Positions 23,275-31,105 of a stretch of 32,725 nucleotides of DNA are shown here, piece after piece; positions within the stretch are counted from its first letter, which is position 1; each line of letters starts with the position of its first letter. Both the position numbers and the translations under genes were made by a program. Source of the stretch: Acidobacteriota bacterium (GTDB taxonomy: Bacteria; Acidobacteriota; Thermoanaerobaculia; UBA5066; Gp7-AA6); the NCBI GenBank assembly GCA_003222385.1, contig QHVV01000071.1, positions 1 through 32,725 of the forward strand, in the 5' to 3' direction. The notes under the pieces are model-generated. The model ran no database searches and had not been told where the DNA came from. It saw only the letters and a program-made list of their open reading frames with translations.

Positions 23275-23334
23275 GGGTTTCCCCCCCAAGGGCCTCCGCA
23301 TCCTGCGAAGACTCGCCCGAAAAGGAGGTGACGG

Positions 23335-23796
23335 ATGTTCCGTCTTTACTCGTTCCCCTGGACGACCTGGCAGAGCCTGGGACTCCTCGCTCTGCGGCTG
23401 GTCGTGGGCCTCGCCTTCATCCTCCACGGCCTGCCGAAGATCCAGAACCCGATGCACTGGATGGGCGACAAGGTCAGCCCGATCCTGCAGCTGGCGGCGG
23501 CCGTCGTCGAGTTCGGCGGCGGGATCGCGCTTCTCGTCGGGTTCCTGACCCCGTTCGCGGCCGCTCTGATCGCGATCGACATGATCTTCGCGCTCGCGCT
23601 CGTGCACCTTCCGAAGGGGGACAAGTTCGTGAACCCCGCCGGCGGGAATTTCGAGCTGCCGCTCGTCTACCTCGTCCTCATGATCGCGCTGATCGCGACG
23701 GGTCCGGGACGCTTCTCGCTCGACGCGCTTCTCTTCGGCTCGCACAACGTGGTGATCGAGCGTAGCGAAGCATGGAGCAAGCCGAACACGGCGTAA
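23335..23796 (+). CDS. DoxX-family membrane protein
   Basis: 153 aa with four predicted membrane helices (about 15-35, 50-70, 75-95, 110-130). DoxX marks are LALRLVVGLAFILHGLPKI near the N-terminus, AAAVVEFGGGIALLVGFLTP in the middle, and the loop KGDKFVNPAGGNFELPLVYL. DoxX-like proteins are linked to redox and membrane stress functions in bacteria, but the biochemical role is unsettled. The ribosome-binding site AAAGGAGGTGA is close to a perfect anti-Shine-Dalgarno match, suggesting strong translation. It is converged upon by the sialidase-like gene, with 15 bp between the stops. Confidence 0.92.
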   Translation: MFRLYSFPWTTWQSLGLLALRLVVGLAFILHGLPKIQNPMHWMGDKVSPILQLAAAVVEFGGGIALLVGFLTPFAAALIAIDMIFALALVHLPKGDKFVNPAGGNFELPLVYLVLMIALIATGPGRFSLDALLFGSHNVVIERSEAWSKPNTA

Positions 23797-23811
23797 CCCG
23801 GTTACCCGGAT

Positions 23812-25246
23812 TCACTCGACTGCGGCGGTGAAGACCTCCTCCATGAGGTACGGCCGGCGGCAACCGGTCGCCGGATCGAGCTGTCGTCGGCTGTCCGTCC
23901 ACACGGGATGAGACACCCCGCCGAACGAGGCCAGGCCCTCGTAATCCCCCTGCTGGTTGCCGTAGTTGATCCCCTGGCAGGGGAACGTCCCGTCGCAGTC
24001 GTGCTCGTTCGAGCTCTGCGTCGTCACGCGGACGTTCGGAGCGAACGTGACGCCGCCGTCCGAGGAGCTCGCCAGGTAGACGTCGGTCTGGAAGCGCTCG
24101 CCGGTCGTATCGTTTCGGGTGTCGTAGAAGGAGACGTTGACTCCGCCGGTCACCGGATCGACGGAGAGCCAGTGGTTGAAGCGGTCGGCGTCGATCGACA
24201 GCTGGTCGCCGACCGATGCGGGGGTCGACCAGGTCGCACCCCGATCGTCCGAGTAAGCGTAGAGGATGTCGGTCGTGCCCGCCTCCGTCAGGTCCATCCA
24301 GGAGCAGGAGAGACGCCCGCGGTGCGGTCCGTTCGAGCGGTCCGCGTCGCAGGCGGGATAGACAAGCGCGCCGCGGAAAGACTCCGCGGGAATCCGGATG
24401 TCGAAGGGAATCGATTTGGAGGCCACGGTCGTCGCCGGCACCCAGGTCGCTCCGCCGTCGAGAGAGCGGCTGAACCCGATGGTGTTTGCGAGGTAGTCGT
24501 TCCACGCGACGTAGACCTCGCCGTTCGGACCAACGAAAGGATCCGCGGCGACCAGATTGCCCTGTCCGTGCGGATCGTCCACGCGGGTCACGGTGAACGT
24601 CGCTCCGCCGTCGGAAGAGCGGGCGAACCGAAGTCCGCCGCTCGCCGAGCCGCCCAGCGCCGCGTCCCACGCGACGTAGACGTTGTCGCGGAACGGACTC
24701 GTCGGGTTCGTGTCCACGGCGACGATCGGCTTGTCGTTGAAGTGGTTGGCGCCTCCCTGGAAGGAGAAATACGTGACGTTCGGGTAGGTGCGACCGCCGT
24801 CACTCGACCTTGCGACGGCCAGCCCGGTGCCGTTGATCCCGTTCCCGTTTCCGAAGAAGACGACGATCGGACCCGAAATCCGTTCCGTTCCCTTTCGGCG
24901 GCGGAAGAGGCAGGTCGACGCCTCCCCAGGAAAATCCGCCGTCGAGAGAGAAATACCCGCGCATCGGGAGGCGGAAAATCTCATTCGATCCGGCCGCGAG
25001 GTTCGACGGGTTCGAAGGGTTGATCGTGATGAACGTCTCGCTCTGCGGCCCGCACTCGTTCGAGACGTCCACGTTCGCGCCGACCGCAAGCGAAGAAATC
25101 CCGCCGGGGCTCGGATCGGAGCCGTTCTTCAGCAGGAACTGGTACTTGTCCCACCACGTCGGGTCTTTGCGGATCGAGTCCGCGCGGGCGAGTTGGAGGA
25201 CGCCGACGGCGACCATCAGAAGCGACGGAACGATTTTCGAGTTCAT
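23812..25246 (-). pseudogene. Exported BNR-repeat / sialidase-like protein, reading frame disrupted
   Basis: The N-terminal part (from the ATG at 25246, behind AGGAGG) has a signal peptide and reads through LPMRGYFSLDGGFSWGGVDLP to NGTDFGSD in one frame. Near 24865 the protein continues in another frame with IVVFFGNGNGINGTGLAVAR. It then shows several BNR/Asp-box-like repeats (RSSDGGRTYPN, RSSDGGATFTV, RSLDGGATWVP, YSDDRGATWST, SSSDGGVTFAP) down to the stop at 23812. From memory of related proteins, roughly 15 residues are missing between the two parts, so an out-of-frame deletion is likely; a sequencing or assembly error remains possible. The intact form would be a secreted beta-propeller of about 480-490 aa of unknown substrate. 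It lies 16 bp downstream of the VTT gene on the same strand. Confidence 0.8.
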
Positions 25247-25262
25247 GGAAACCTCCTGGGTT

Positions 25263-26036
25263 TTAGGGCGGGATGACGGCGTGCGCCTCCCGGGCGATCT
25301 TCTCGAGCCGCATGGCCGCGAGCTCGCGCTTCGCGCCGCGCGCGATCAGGACGGCCGCGACGACGGTCAAGACGAGACCGACGCCGAGAACGACCCATTC
25401 GACGATCGACTTGTGGCCGTGCCCCGCGGCGGCGAGAGCCGCCTGGCGGCCGGCCGCCCCGATCGAGACGTAGACGGCGACCATCGGGATGATCCCGACG
25501 GCGGTCGCGACCAGGTAGTGCCAGAAATCCACGGCGGTGAGCCCGTAGACGTAGCTCGAGATGGTGTAAGGGAGGATCGGCGAGAGCCGGAGCATGAACA
25601 CGACTTTCCACCCGCTCTTCTTGATCGCGCGGTCGACCGCTTCGAACTTCTCGTTCTTTCGCGCGAGCTGTTCGACCTTGTGACGCGCGAGATACCGCGC
25701 GATCAGGAACGCGGCGGCGGCGGCGATCGTCGCCGAGATCCACACGATGATGCTGCCTTTGACGAGCCCGAACGCGAGTCCCGCGACGAGCGCGAAAAGC
25801 CAGGCCGGACCGAGGATGACCGCATCGAGGACGTAGATCAGGATGAAGGCGACGATCGCGAGCGGCCCGAGCCGGTCGAAGAGCGCATCGAGCTTCGCCA
25901 CGACCTTGCCGACCGGCAGCAGCGTGATCACGAGAAAGGGAAACGCGATCGTGAGAGAGCCCGCGACGATCTTCCAGAGCCTGTGCCAGAAGCTCTTCTT
26001 CGGTTCTTCGTTTGCCACTGCCCGCCTGCCCTGCAA
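25263..26036 (-). CDS. VTT / TVP38-TMEM64 (DedA-like) membrane protein
   Basis: 257 aa from a TTG, or 251 aa from the GTG at 26018 (VANEEPKKS), which has AGG six bases upstream; I cannot decide between them. About six predicted membrane segments are present. The VTT core (about 75-200) includes DAVILGPAWLFALVAGLAFGL, the re-entrant region with FLIARYLARHKVEQL, and RLSPILPYTISSYVYGLTAVDF, where the conserved Arg and Pro residues of the family occur. The C-terminus is cytoplasmic, basic and helical. VTT-domain proteins are associated with lipid scrambling and membrane homeostasis. It probably forms an operon with the sialidase-like gene. Its 5' end abuts the repeat at 26055. Confidence 0.88.
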   Translation of the reverse strand: MQGRRAVANEEPKKSFWHRLWKIVAGSLTIAFPFLVITLLPVGKVVAKLDALFDRLGPLAIVAFILIYVLDAVILGPAWLFALVAGLAFGLVKGSIIVWISATIAAAAAFLIARYLARHKVEQLARKNEKFEAVDRAIKKSGWKVVFMLRLSPILPYTISSYVYGLTAVDFWHYLVATAVGIIPMVAVYVSIGAAGRQAALAAAGHGHKSIVEWVVLGVGLVLTVVAAVLIARGAKRELAAMRLEKIAREAHAVIPP

Positions 26037-26054
26037 TTCTCGCGCTTAGAATCC

Positions 26055-26108
26055 GGGGTCAGGTCTCCACTTGCCACATCGGGGGTCAGGTCTCCACTTG
26101 CCACATTG
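26055..26108 (+). repeat. 27-bp boundary repeat, two tandem units (left arm of the inverted pair)
   Basis: Two tandem 27-bp units beginning GGGGTCAGGTCTCC and ending TTGCCACATCG or TTGCCACATTG. The pair is the exact reverse complement of 26987-27040 over all 54 bp. It occupies the space between the divergent VTT and EamA genes. Confidence 0.95.
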
Positions 26109-26115
26109 GAGAGGG

Positions 26116-27044
26116 ATGCCGCCACAACTCGCCGTCCTGGCCGCGGTCACCCTGTGGGGAGTCTCCTTCGTCGCCACGCGCGCCGCGCTCGCGGAGATCT
26201 CGCCGATCCCGCTCGTTTTCACGCGTTTCGCGCTCGGGACCGCCCTCCTTTTGACGCTGCTCACGGTCCGGCGCCGGCTGAAAATCCCTCCCCGGGAATC
26301 CTGGCCCGCCCTCGCCGCGATGGGATTCCTCGGGATCTTTCTGCACCAGATGCTGCAGGCGCACGGCTTGACGCTCACGACCGCGGTCCACACGGGCTGG
26401 CTGATCGGCCTGATCCCGATCTGGTCGGCGCTCCTCTCGGCGGCTGTTCTGCGCGAGAGGTTCGACTCGACGAAGGTCGCCGGTCTGCTGCTCGGCTTCG
26501 CGGGGGCCGCGCTCGTCGTGACCCGCGGCAAGCTCTCCGGCGGATTCCTCTCGCTTCCGACGACCCGCGGTGACCTGCTGATCCTGGCGAGCACGCTCAA
26601 CGTACGCTCGCGCGGCTCGGAAGCGCGCGCGCGACGGCGTTCGCGATGCTCGCCGGCTGGGCGATGCTCGCGCCGTTCTTCGCGTTTCGCGCGGGTTGGA
26701 GGGAATACGCGCGCGTTTCGCCGGCCGGCTGGGGGGCGATCCTGTTTCTGGGGATCGGCTGCTCCGGGCTCGGATACCTCTTCTGGTATGCGGGGCTCGA
26801 GAAGCTGGAGACTTCGCGCGTCGCGGCGTTCCTGTATCTCGAACCGCTCGTGACGCTCGCGGCGGCCGTCGTGCTCCTGGGAGAGCCCGTGCACTGGACA
26901 ACCCTCGCCGGCGGCGCGATCGTCCTGGCCGGGGTCTTTCTCGTCCAGCGCGCGCGGAAACCCGTGGCCGACGGGTTTTCGGGGGGCAATGTGGCAAGTG
27001 GAGACCTGACCCCCGATGTGGCAAGTGGAGACCTGACCCCATGA
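26116..27044 (+). pseudogene. EamA/DMT-family drug/metabolite transporter, frame disrupted
   Basis: The first part, from the ATG at 26116 behind GGAGAGGG, shows EamA helices (LAVLAAVTLWGVSFVATRAAL; FLGIFLHQMLQAHGLTLTTA; TGWLIGLIPIWSALLSA) and reads to LLILASTLN. About 26601-26605 the frame changes, and the rest continues as LARLGSARATAFAMLAGWAM and on through AFLYLEPLVTLAAAVVLLGE. Compared with the usual continuation after STLN (an aromatic-rich start of helix 6), about ten bases seem to be missing. The C-terminal residues VASGDLTPDVASGDLTP come from the 27-bp repeat, and the stop TGA overlaps the ATG of the next gene. It could be a true pseudogene or an assembly error. The intact form would be a ten-helix exporter. 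Confidence 0.85.
26987..27040 (-). repeat. 27-bp boundary repeat, two tandem units (right arm of the inverted pair)
   Basis: Exact reverse complement of 26055-26108. It is translated as the tail of the EamA gene, and its last base immediately precedes the ATG of the CPA2 antiporter gene. The only Shine-Dalgarno-like sequence for that gene (GGAG, ten bases before the ATG) lies inside the repeat. Confidence 0.95.
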
Positions 27045-28990
27045 CCCACGGGCTGCTGTTCGACGTGGCGGTCATCCTCGCGGCCGCCTTTCCGCTCCTC
27101 TTCCTCGGCAAGCGCTTCCACGTCCCCGAGGTCATCGCGTACCTGGTCACCGGCATCGTCATCGGACCGCACGCTCTCGGCTGGATCCGCGACACGCGGG
27201 AGGTCGAAGTCATCGCGGAGCTCGGCGTCGCCCTCATCCTCTTCTTCGTCGGGCTCCACTTGCCGTTCGACAAGCTCCGGTCGCTCGGGAAGACGACCCT
27301 CGTCTCGGGCTCGTTGCAGATGGGGTTGACGGTGCTCCTGGTCGTGCTGGTCGGGATGCCGTTCGGATCGGACCCGCGCCGCAGCGCCTTCTACGGAATC
27401 CTGATCGCGCTCGGGTCGACCGCGGTGGTGCTCCCGCTTCTCGCCACCCGCGACGAGATGGGGGCGCCGTTCGCGCGGAGGTTCCTGGGCGTTTCCCTCT
27501 TCCAGGACCTGGCGGTGATCCCGCTCATGCTGCTGGTTCCGGCTTTCGGCTCTGGAGGAAACGCGCCGCCTCTTCCGCGCGTGCTGACCCGGGTGGCGAT
27601 CGCGGTCGTCGGGGTCTTCGTCCTCATTCTGGTCGCGCGCGTGATCGTGCCGCGCCTCTTCCGCCGCATCGCGGCCCTTGGCAGCCGGGAGGTGTTCACC
27701 GCCGGCGTGATCGTGCTGATCGTCGCCACGATCGCCGCGGCCGGGCGGCTCGGGATCTCGGCGGCGCTCGGAGCGTTCGCCGCCGGGGTCGTGGTCGGCG
27801 ACACGGAGTTCATCCACGAGATCGGCGGGATCCTGCGTCCGTTCCGCGACTTTCTTTCGGCGCTCTTCTTCGCGTCGATCGGAATGCTGCTCGACCCGGG
27901 CTTCCTCTTTTCCGCTCTGCCTCTGGTGCTGGCGACCGTGGTCGCGGTCGTCTTCATCAAGGTCGCGGCGGCGTATCCCGCGTTTCGGGCCGGGTCCGCG
28001 CTGCCGCGCACGTCTTTGCGCGCGGCATTTGCGATCGCGCCGGTCGGGGAGTTCTCGTTCCTGCTCGCGCTGGAGGGCAAGCGCCTCGGGGTCCTCGGCC
28101 CGGAGGACGAGCAGCTCTTCGTTTCGGTCGCGGTGCTGACGCTCGGGACGACTCCGCTCTTCGTGGCGGCGGGACTGAAGCTCGCCGAGCGGCTGCGAAG
28201 CCGGCCGGAGCCTGCCGACGAGCGGGAGCCGCCGCTCTCCGGCCACATCGTGATCATCGGATACGGCCTGAACGGCCTGAACGTGGCGCACGTGCTCACC
28301 GAGACGCGGATCCCGCACGTCGTGATGGAAGAAGATCCGGCTCGCGCGGAGATCGCGCGGGAGAACGGCAGCCGCGTCGTCGTCGCGGACGCGGCCTCGC
28401 CCGAAGGACTGGAGGCGGCCGGGATCGCGCGCGCTCTCGCGCTCGTGATCGCCATCTCCGATCCGGACGGCACTCGCCGGATCGTCCGGCTGTGCCGGCG
28501 CGAGAACGCGAACGTCCATATCATCGTCCGGACGCGCTACGTGTCGCAGGTCGAGCCGTTGAGGGCGCTCGGCGCGGACGAAGTCATCCCGGAGGAGTTC
28601 GAGACCTCGGTCGAGATCGTGTCGCGGCTCATGCGGCTGCTCGCCGTCCCCGGCAACGTCGTGGCCGCGCAGATCCGGGTCCTGCGGGACGAGGCCTACC
28701 GGCTGCTGCGCGACCCCGCCGTGCGGGCCGCCGAGGGGCGGAGGCTCTCCGCGGCGCTCGAGGCCGGCACGGCGCTGACGTTCTTCGTGCTGCCCGAGAC
28801 CACCGCAGCCGGCCGCACGCTCGCCGAGCTCGGCGTCGCCGACGACCGCGTCGCGGTGCCCGCGATGATCCGCCGCGGAGCGCCGTACTCCCCGGCGCCG
28901 GTCGATGAGCCGCTGCAGTCGGGCGACACCCTTTTCCTGGTCGGCGCGCACGAGGACCTGATGCACGTCATGTCCCGCCTGGACGGGTAG
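27041..28990 (+). CDS. CPA2-family (KefB-like) cation:proton antiporter with RCK domains
   Basis: 649 aa. About 11-13 predicted membrane helices span residues 5-385, with LGKRFHVPEVIAYLVTGIVIGP, ELGVALILFFVGLHL, ALGSTAVVLPLLATRDEMG and FQDLAVIPLMLL, all typical of Kef/CPA2 transporters. An RCK N-terminal Rossmann domain follows with IVIIGYGLNGLNVAHVL (about 402-418) and EEDP at the end of the second strand. A TrkA-C-like domain (about 520-645) ends in LQSGDTLFLVGAHEDLMHV. Such proteins exchange potassium or sodium for protons under control of a bound nucleotide. No ancillary KefF/G gene is adjacent. The start is the ATG right at the edge of the repeat. Confidence 0.94.
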   Translation: MTHGLLFDVAVILAAAFPLLFLGKRFHVPEVIAYLVTGIVIGPHALGWIRDTREVEVIAELGVALILFFVGLHLPFDKLRSLGKTTLVSGSLQMGLTVLLVVLVGMPFGSDPRRSAFYGILIALGSTAVVLPLLATRDEMGAPFARRFLGVSLFQDLAVIPLMLLVPAFGSGGNAPPLPRVLTRVAIAVVGVFVLILVARVIVPRLFRRIAALGSREVFTAGVIVLIVATIAAAGRLGISAALGAFAAGVVVGDTEFIHEIGGILRPFRDFLSALFFASIGMLLDPGFLFSALPLVLATVVAVVFIKVAAAYPAFRAGSALPRTSLRAAFAIAPVGEFSFLLALEGKRLGVLGPEDEQLFVSVAVLTLGTTPLFVAAGLKLAERLRSRPEPADEREPPLSGHIVIIGYGLNGLNVAHVLTETRIPHVVMEEDPARAEIARENGSRVVVADAASPEGLEAAGIARALALVIAISDPDGTRRIVRLCRRENANVHIIVRTRYVSQVEPLRALGADEVIPEEFETSVEIVSRLMRLLAVPGNVVAAQIRVLRDEAYRLLRDPAVRAAEGRRLSAALEAGTALTFFVLPETTAAGRTLAELGVADDRVAVPAMIRRGAPYSPAPVDEPLQSGDTLFLVGAHEDLMHVMSRLDG

Positions 28991-29040
28991 TCTGGTATTA
29001 CCGCGCTCTTAACGCCGAAATACCCGCCTGACCCCGAGGC

Positions 29041-29424
29041 TTACATCTTCTTCGCGGGCTTCTTCGCGGGCGCAGCCGCCACCGTCGCCGGGATGTAATC
29101 GCTCTTGCCCGGCTGCTCCTCGAAGTACAAGCAGTCGCTGCCCATCCGGCACTTGGCGGTGTGCTTCACGCCGCCGGGCACGAAGAGGTACGAGCCGGCG
29201 CTTAGCTGTTTCACAGTGTCGCCCTCGAGCTGGATATCGAAGGTGCCGGAGATGGCGACGACCTTCTGGTCAGAGCTGTGGGTGTGCCAGCCGAACTCGG
29301 TTCCCGCGGCGACCTTCTTCATCGCGCCGTAGGGGCCCGTGCTCGGATCGCCCCACAGCGGCGCAACCGACAGCCCCTTCATGGCGGGGCTCGACGTCCA
29401 CTTCACGTCCCCGGCCTGCCACAC
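29041..29424 (-). CDS. Cupin-domain protein, probably exported; start uncertain
   Basis: At least 127 aa. It is a single conserved cupin barrel with metal-binding pattern HTHSSDQK (first motif) and PGGVKHTA (second motif), preceded by LWGDPSTGPYGAMKKVAAG and closed by an Ala/Lys-rich tail. The GTG at 29424 is the only standard start codon in frame. However, conserved-looking sequence (ILLSVSAGAQKGGGKPVV) continues upstream, resembling the end of a signal peptide, and a perfect AAAGGAGG at 29482-29489 points to a start near 29475. There the codon is ATC, followed by CTG. The true protein is therefore probably about 145 aa with a non-standard or mutated start. The role is unknown; cupins of this type include dioxygenases and binding proteins. 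Confidence 0.85.
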   Translation of the reverse strand: MWQAGDVKWTSSPAMKGLSVAPLWGDPSTGPYGAMKKVAAGTEFGWHTHSSDQKVVAISGTFDIQLEGDTVKQLSAGSYLFVPGGVKHTAKCRMGSDCLYFEEQPGKSDYIPATVAAAPAKKPAKKM

Positions 29425-29481
29425 GACCGGCTTGCCGCCGCCTTTTTGCGCTCCGGCCGAAACGGAGAGCAGGATGGAGAG

Positions 29482-29489
29482 CCTCCTTT
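29482..29489 (-). promoter_or_regulatory. Strong ribosome-binding site facing a non-ATG start in the cupin gene
   Basis: AAAGGAGG on the minus strand, six bases before an ATC codon (29475-29473) and nine before a CTG (29472-29470), both in frame with the cupin domain. No ATG, GTG or TTG occurs in frame between the upstream stop (TAG) and the GTG at 29424. Confidence 0.6.
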
Positions 29490-29620
29490 CGTCAGGGGTT
29501 CCGGTTTTTCGCCGATCCTATAACCGCGAGACCGGCGTTCGACGGGCGGACGAAGGCGCGAAACCCGGCATAAGGCGGGCGGACCGGCCTGTTGCGGAGG
29601 GAAAAGCGGAGGTCGGACGG

Positions 29621-31105
29621 ATGCGAACGCTCTCGCGGTCGACCCTGGTGGTCCTCTTCGGCGCCTTCCTCGTTCCCGCTGCTGCGCTCTTCGCCGACGA
29701 GCCCGCCTGGCGCGACTCGACCCGCGACGTCTACGTCGACGGGCGGCTCGATCGCGGCGTGCAGGTGCTGTCGGCTGACTCGGGAAAGCGTCTCGCGCTC
29801 CTGCTGCCCGACTCGAAGAAGGCGCTCCTGGTGGATCGGGAGAGCTCGACGTTCTCGATCGTGCCGCGCAAGGCGTTTCACGTCGCGACCGACGGGATGA
29901 CCGCCGACTTCGCCTCCGACGCCGTCGCGAAGCCCGGCGGAACAGCACAGAAAGTCGATACGTCCTCGACGATCCTCTTCTGGAAGCGCAAGACGGTTCT
30001 CGTCGCCCGCCACCAGGGGCTCGTGGGCGAGATCGACGAAAGGACGCTCTTTTCGACCGTGCCGGCGTGGGGCCGGTCGATGGAGAGCTACCAGCCGGCG
30101 GCCGCCGCGATCGACCGGATCGCGAAGGAGACGCGGCCCGTCTCGATGACGGTCGTCTTCGGGAGCTGGTGCGGCGACAGCAAGGAGTTCGTGCCGCGCG
30201 TCTTGAAGAGCATTCACGCCGCCGCCAACCCGCGCCTTTCGGTGCGCCTGGTCGCGCTCGACAACGACTTCCTGCATCCCCAGGACGTCATCGCCAATCG
30301 ACGGATCATCAACGTCCCGACGGTGATCGTGGACGGCGAAGAAGGGGAGATGGGGCGTATCACCGAAACGCCGGCGGGCAAGACGATGGAGGAGGACATC
30401 GCCGCGATCCTGACCGGACTGCCCGGCGAGCACGAAGGGCGGTACGAGCGCGGCGCCGAGCTCGCGCGCGGCACCTATCTCTACCGCGACGCCTCCGGAA
30501 AGCGCGGCGAGGAGCGCTGGACCATCTTCGGCCGCAGCGACGGCGGCCGGCTCGTCCGCAGCCAGATCGAGATCGGAGACCTCGCCGTCGAAGTCTTCCA
30601 GGGCACGGATGCCGCCGGGAAGCTGAAGTTCGCAGAGATCACGAAACGGCAGGGCGAAGCGGTCGAGCGCGCGCGGTTCTTCGTCGAGGGCGATCACCTG
30701 ACCGGGCGCCTGCGCGGCAGGGAGGCCGGCATCCTGCAGCAGGACCTGGTCCTGCCGCCGTCCTTCGCGTTCGCGGCGCCGGCGATCGCCGCGTCCGGCT
30801 GGATGGGGATCGCCGCGGCGGCGGGTCCCGCCTCCCAGCTCGTCTGTTACATCGCGCCGGCCGGGTTCGACACACCGCTCGGCTCGACGTGTGTCGTGAC
30901 GCGGCGCGTCGCGGGAGAGGAGGCGGTCAAGACGCCGGCCGGCGAGTTCCGTGCGACGCATCTCCTGCGGACGAGCGGCGGCGAGGCCTCGGACTGGTGG
31001 ATCCATCCCGACCTCGGGATCCCCGTGCGCGGCCAGATCCTGGGCGGCATGGAGTATGTCCTCTCCAGCCTGAAAATGGGGTCAGGTCTCCAGTTGTCAC
31101 ATTGA
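29621..31105 (+). CDS. Exported thioredoxin-fold protein with additional C-terminal domain
   Basis: 494 aa. A signal peptide (about 1-25, ending LFADE) is followed by an N-terminal region of unknown fold (about 30-150), then a thioredoxin-like domain (about 160-265) with SWCGDSKEF, where C184 and S187 make a CxxS rather than CxxC active site, and the cis-proline segment INVPTVIV (P233). The C-terminal 200 residues, from YERGAELARGTYLYRDASG to WWIHPDLGIPVRGQI, resemble an outer-membrane-associated beta-rich domain of unknown function. A CxxS motif favours isomerase-like or binding roles over full disulfide reduction. GGAGG eight bases upstream supports the ATG. The last ten residues (KMGSGLQLSH) and the stop are encoded by the 27-bp repeat. 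Confidence 0.8.
   Translation: MRTLSRSTLVVLFGAFLVPAAALFADEPAWRDSTRDVYVDGRLDRGVQVLSADSGKRLALLLPDSKKALLVDRESSTFSIVPRKAFHVATDGMTADFASDAVAKPGGTAQKVDTSSTILFWKRKTVLVARHQGLVGEIDERTLFSTVPAWGRSMESYQPAAAAIDRIAKETRPVSMTVVFGSWCGDSKEFVPRVLKSIHAAANPRLSVRLVALDNDFLHPQDVIANRRIINVPTVIVDGEEGEMGRITETPAGKTMEEDIAAILTGLPGEHEGRYERGAELARGTYLYRDASGKRGEERWTIFGRSDGGRLVRSQIEIGDLAVEVFQGTDAAGKLKFAEITKRQGEAVERARFFVEGDHLTGRLRGREAGILQQDLVLPPSFAFAAPAIAASGWMGIAAAAGPASQLVCYIAPAGFDTPLGSTCVVTRRVAGEEAVKTPAGEFRATHLLRTSGGEASDWWIHPDLGIPVRGQILGGMEYVLSSLKMGSGLQLSH

Noticed and set aside
23757-23790. DoxX C-terminus (ERSEAWSKP) as part of the palindromic repeat family
   Set aside because: It resembles the translated repeat only loosely, and the ATCCC/GGGAT arms are missing.
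26055-27040. CRISPR-like array from the 27-bp repeats
   Set aside because: Units are directly tandem with no spacers, occur as pairs only, and no cas gene is present.
26987-28990. Fusion of the EamA tail with the antiporter
   Set aside because: The frames differ: the EamA frame stops at 27044, and the longer antiporter frame upstream of 27041 is only shadow sequence.
29024-29036. CCTGACCCC as a further copy of the 27-bp repeat after the antiporter
   Set aside because: Only nine bases match and the TTGCCACAT half is absent, so chance is a sufficient explanation.
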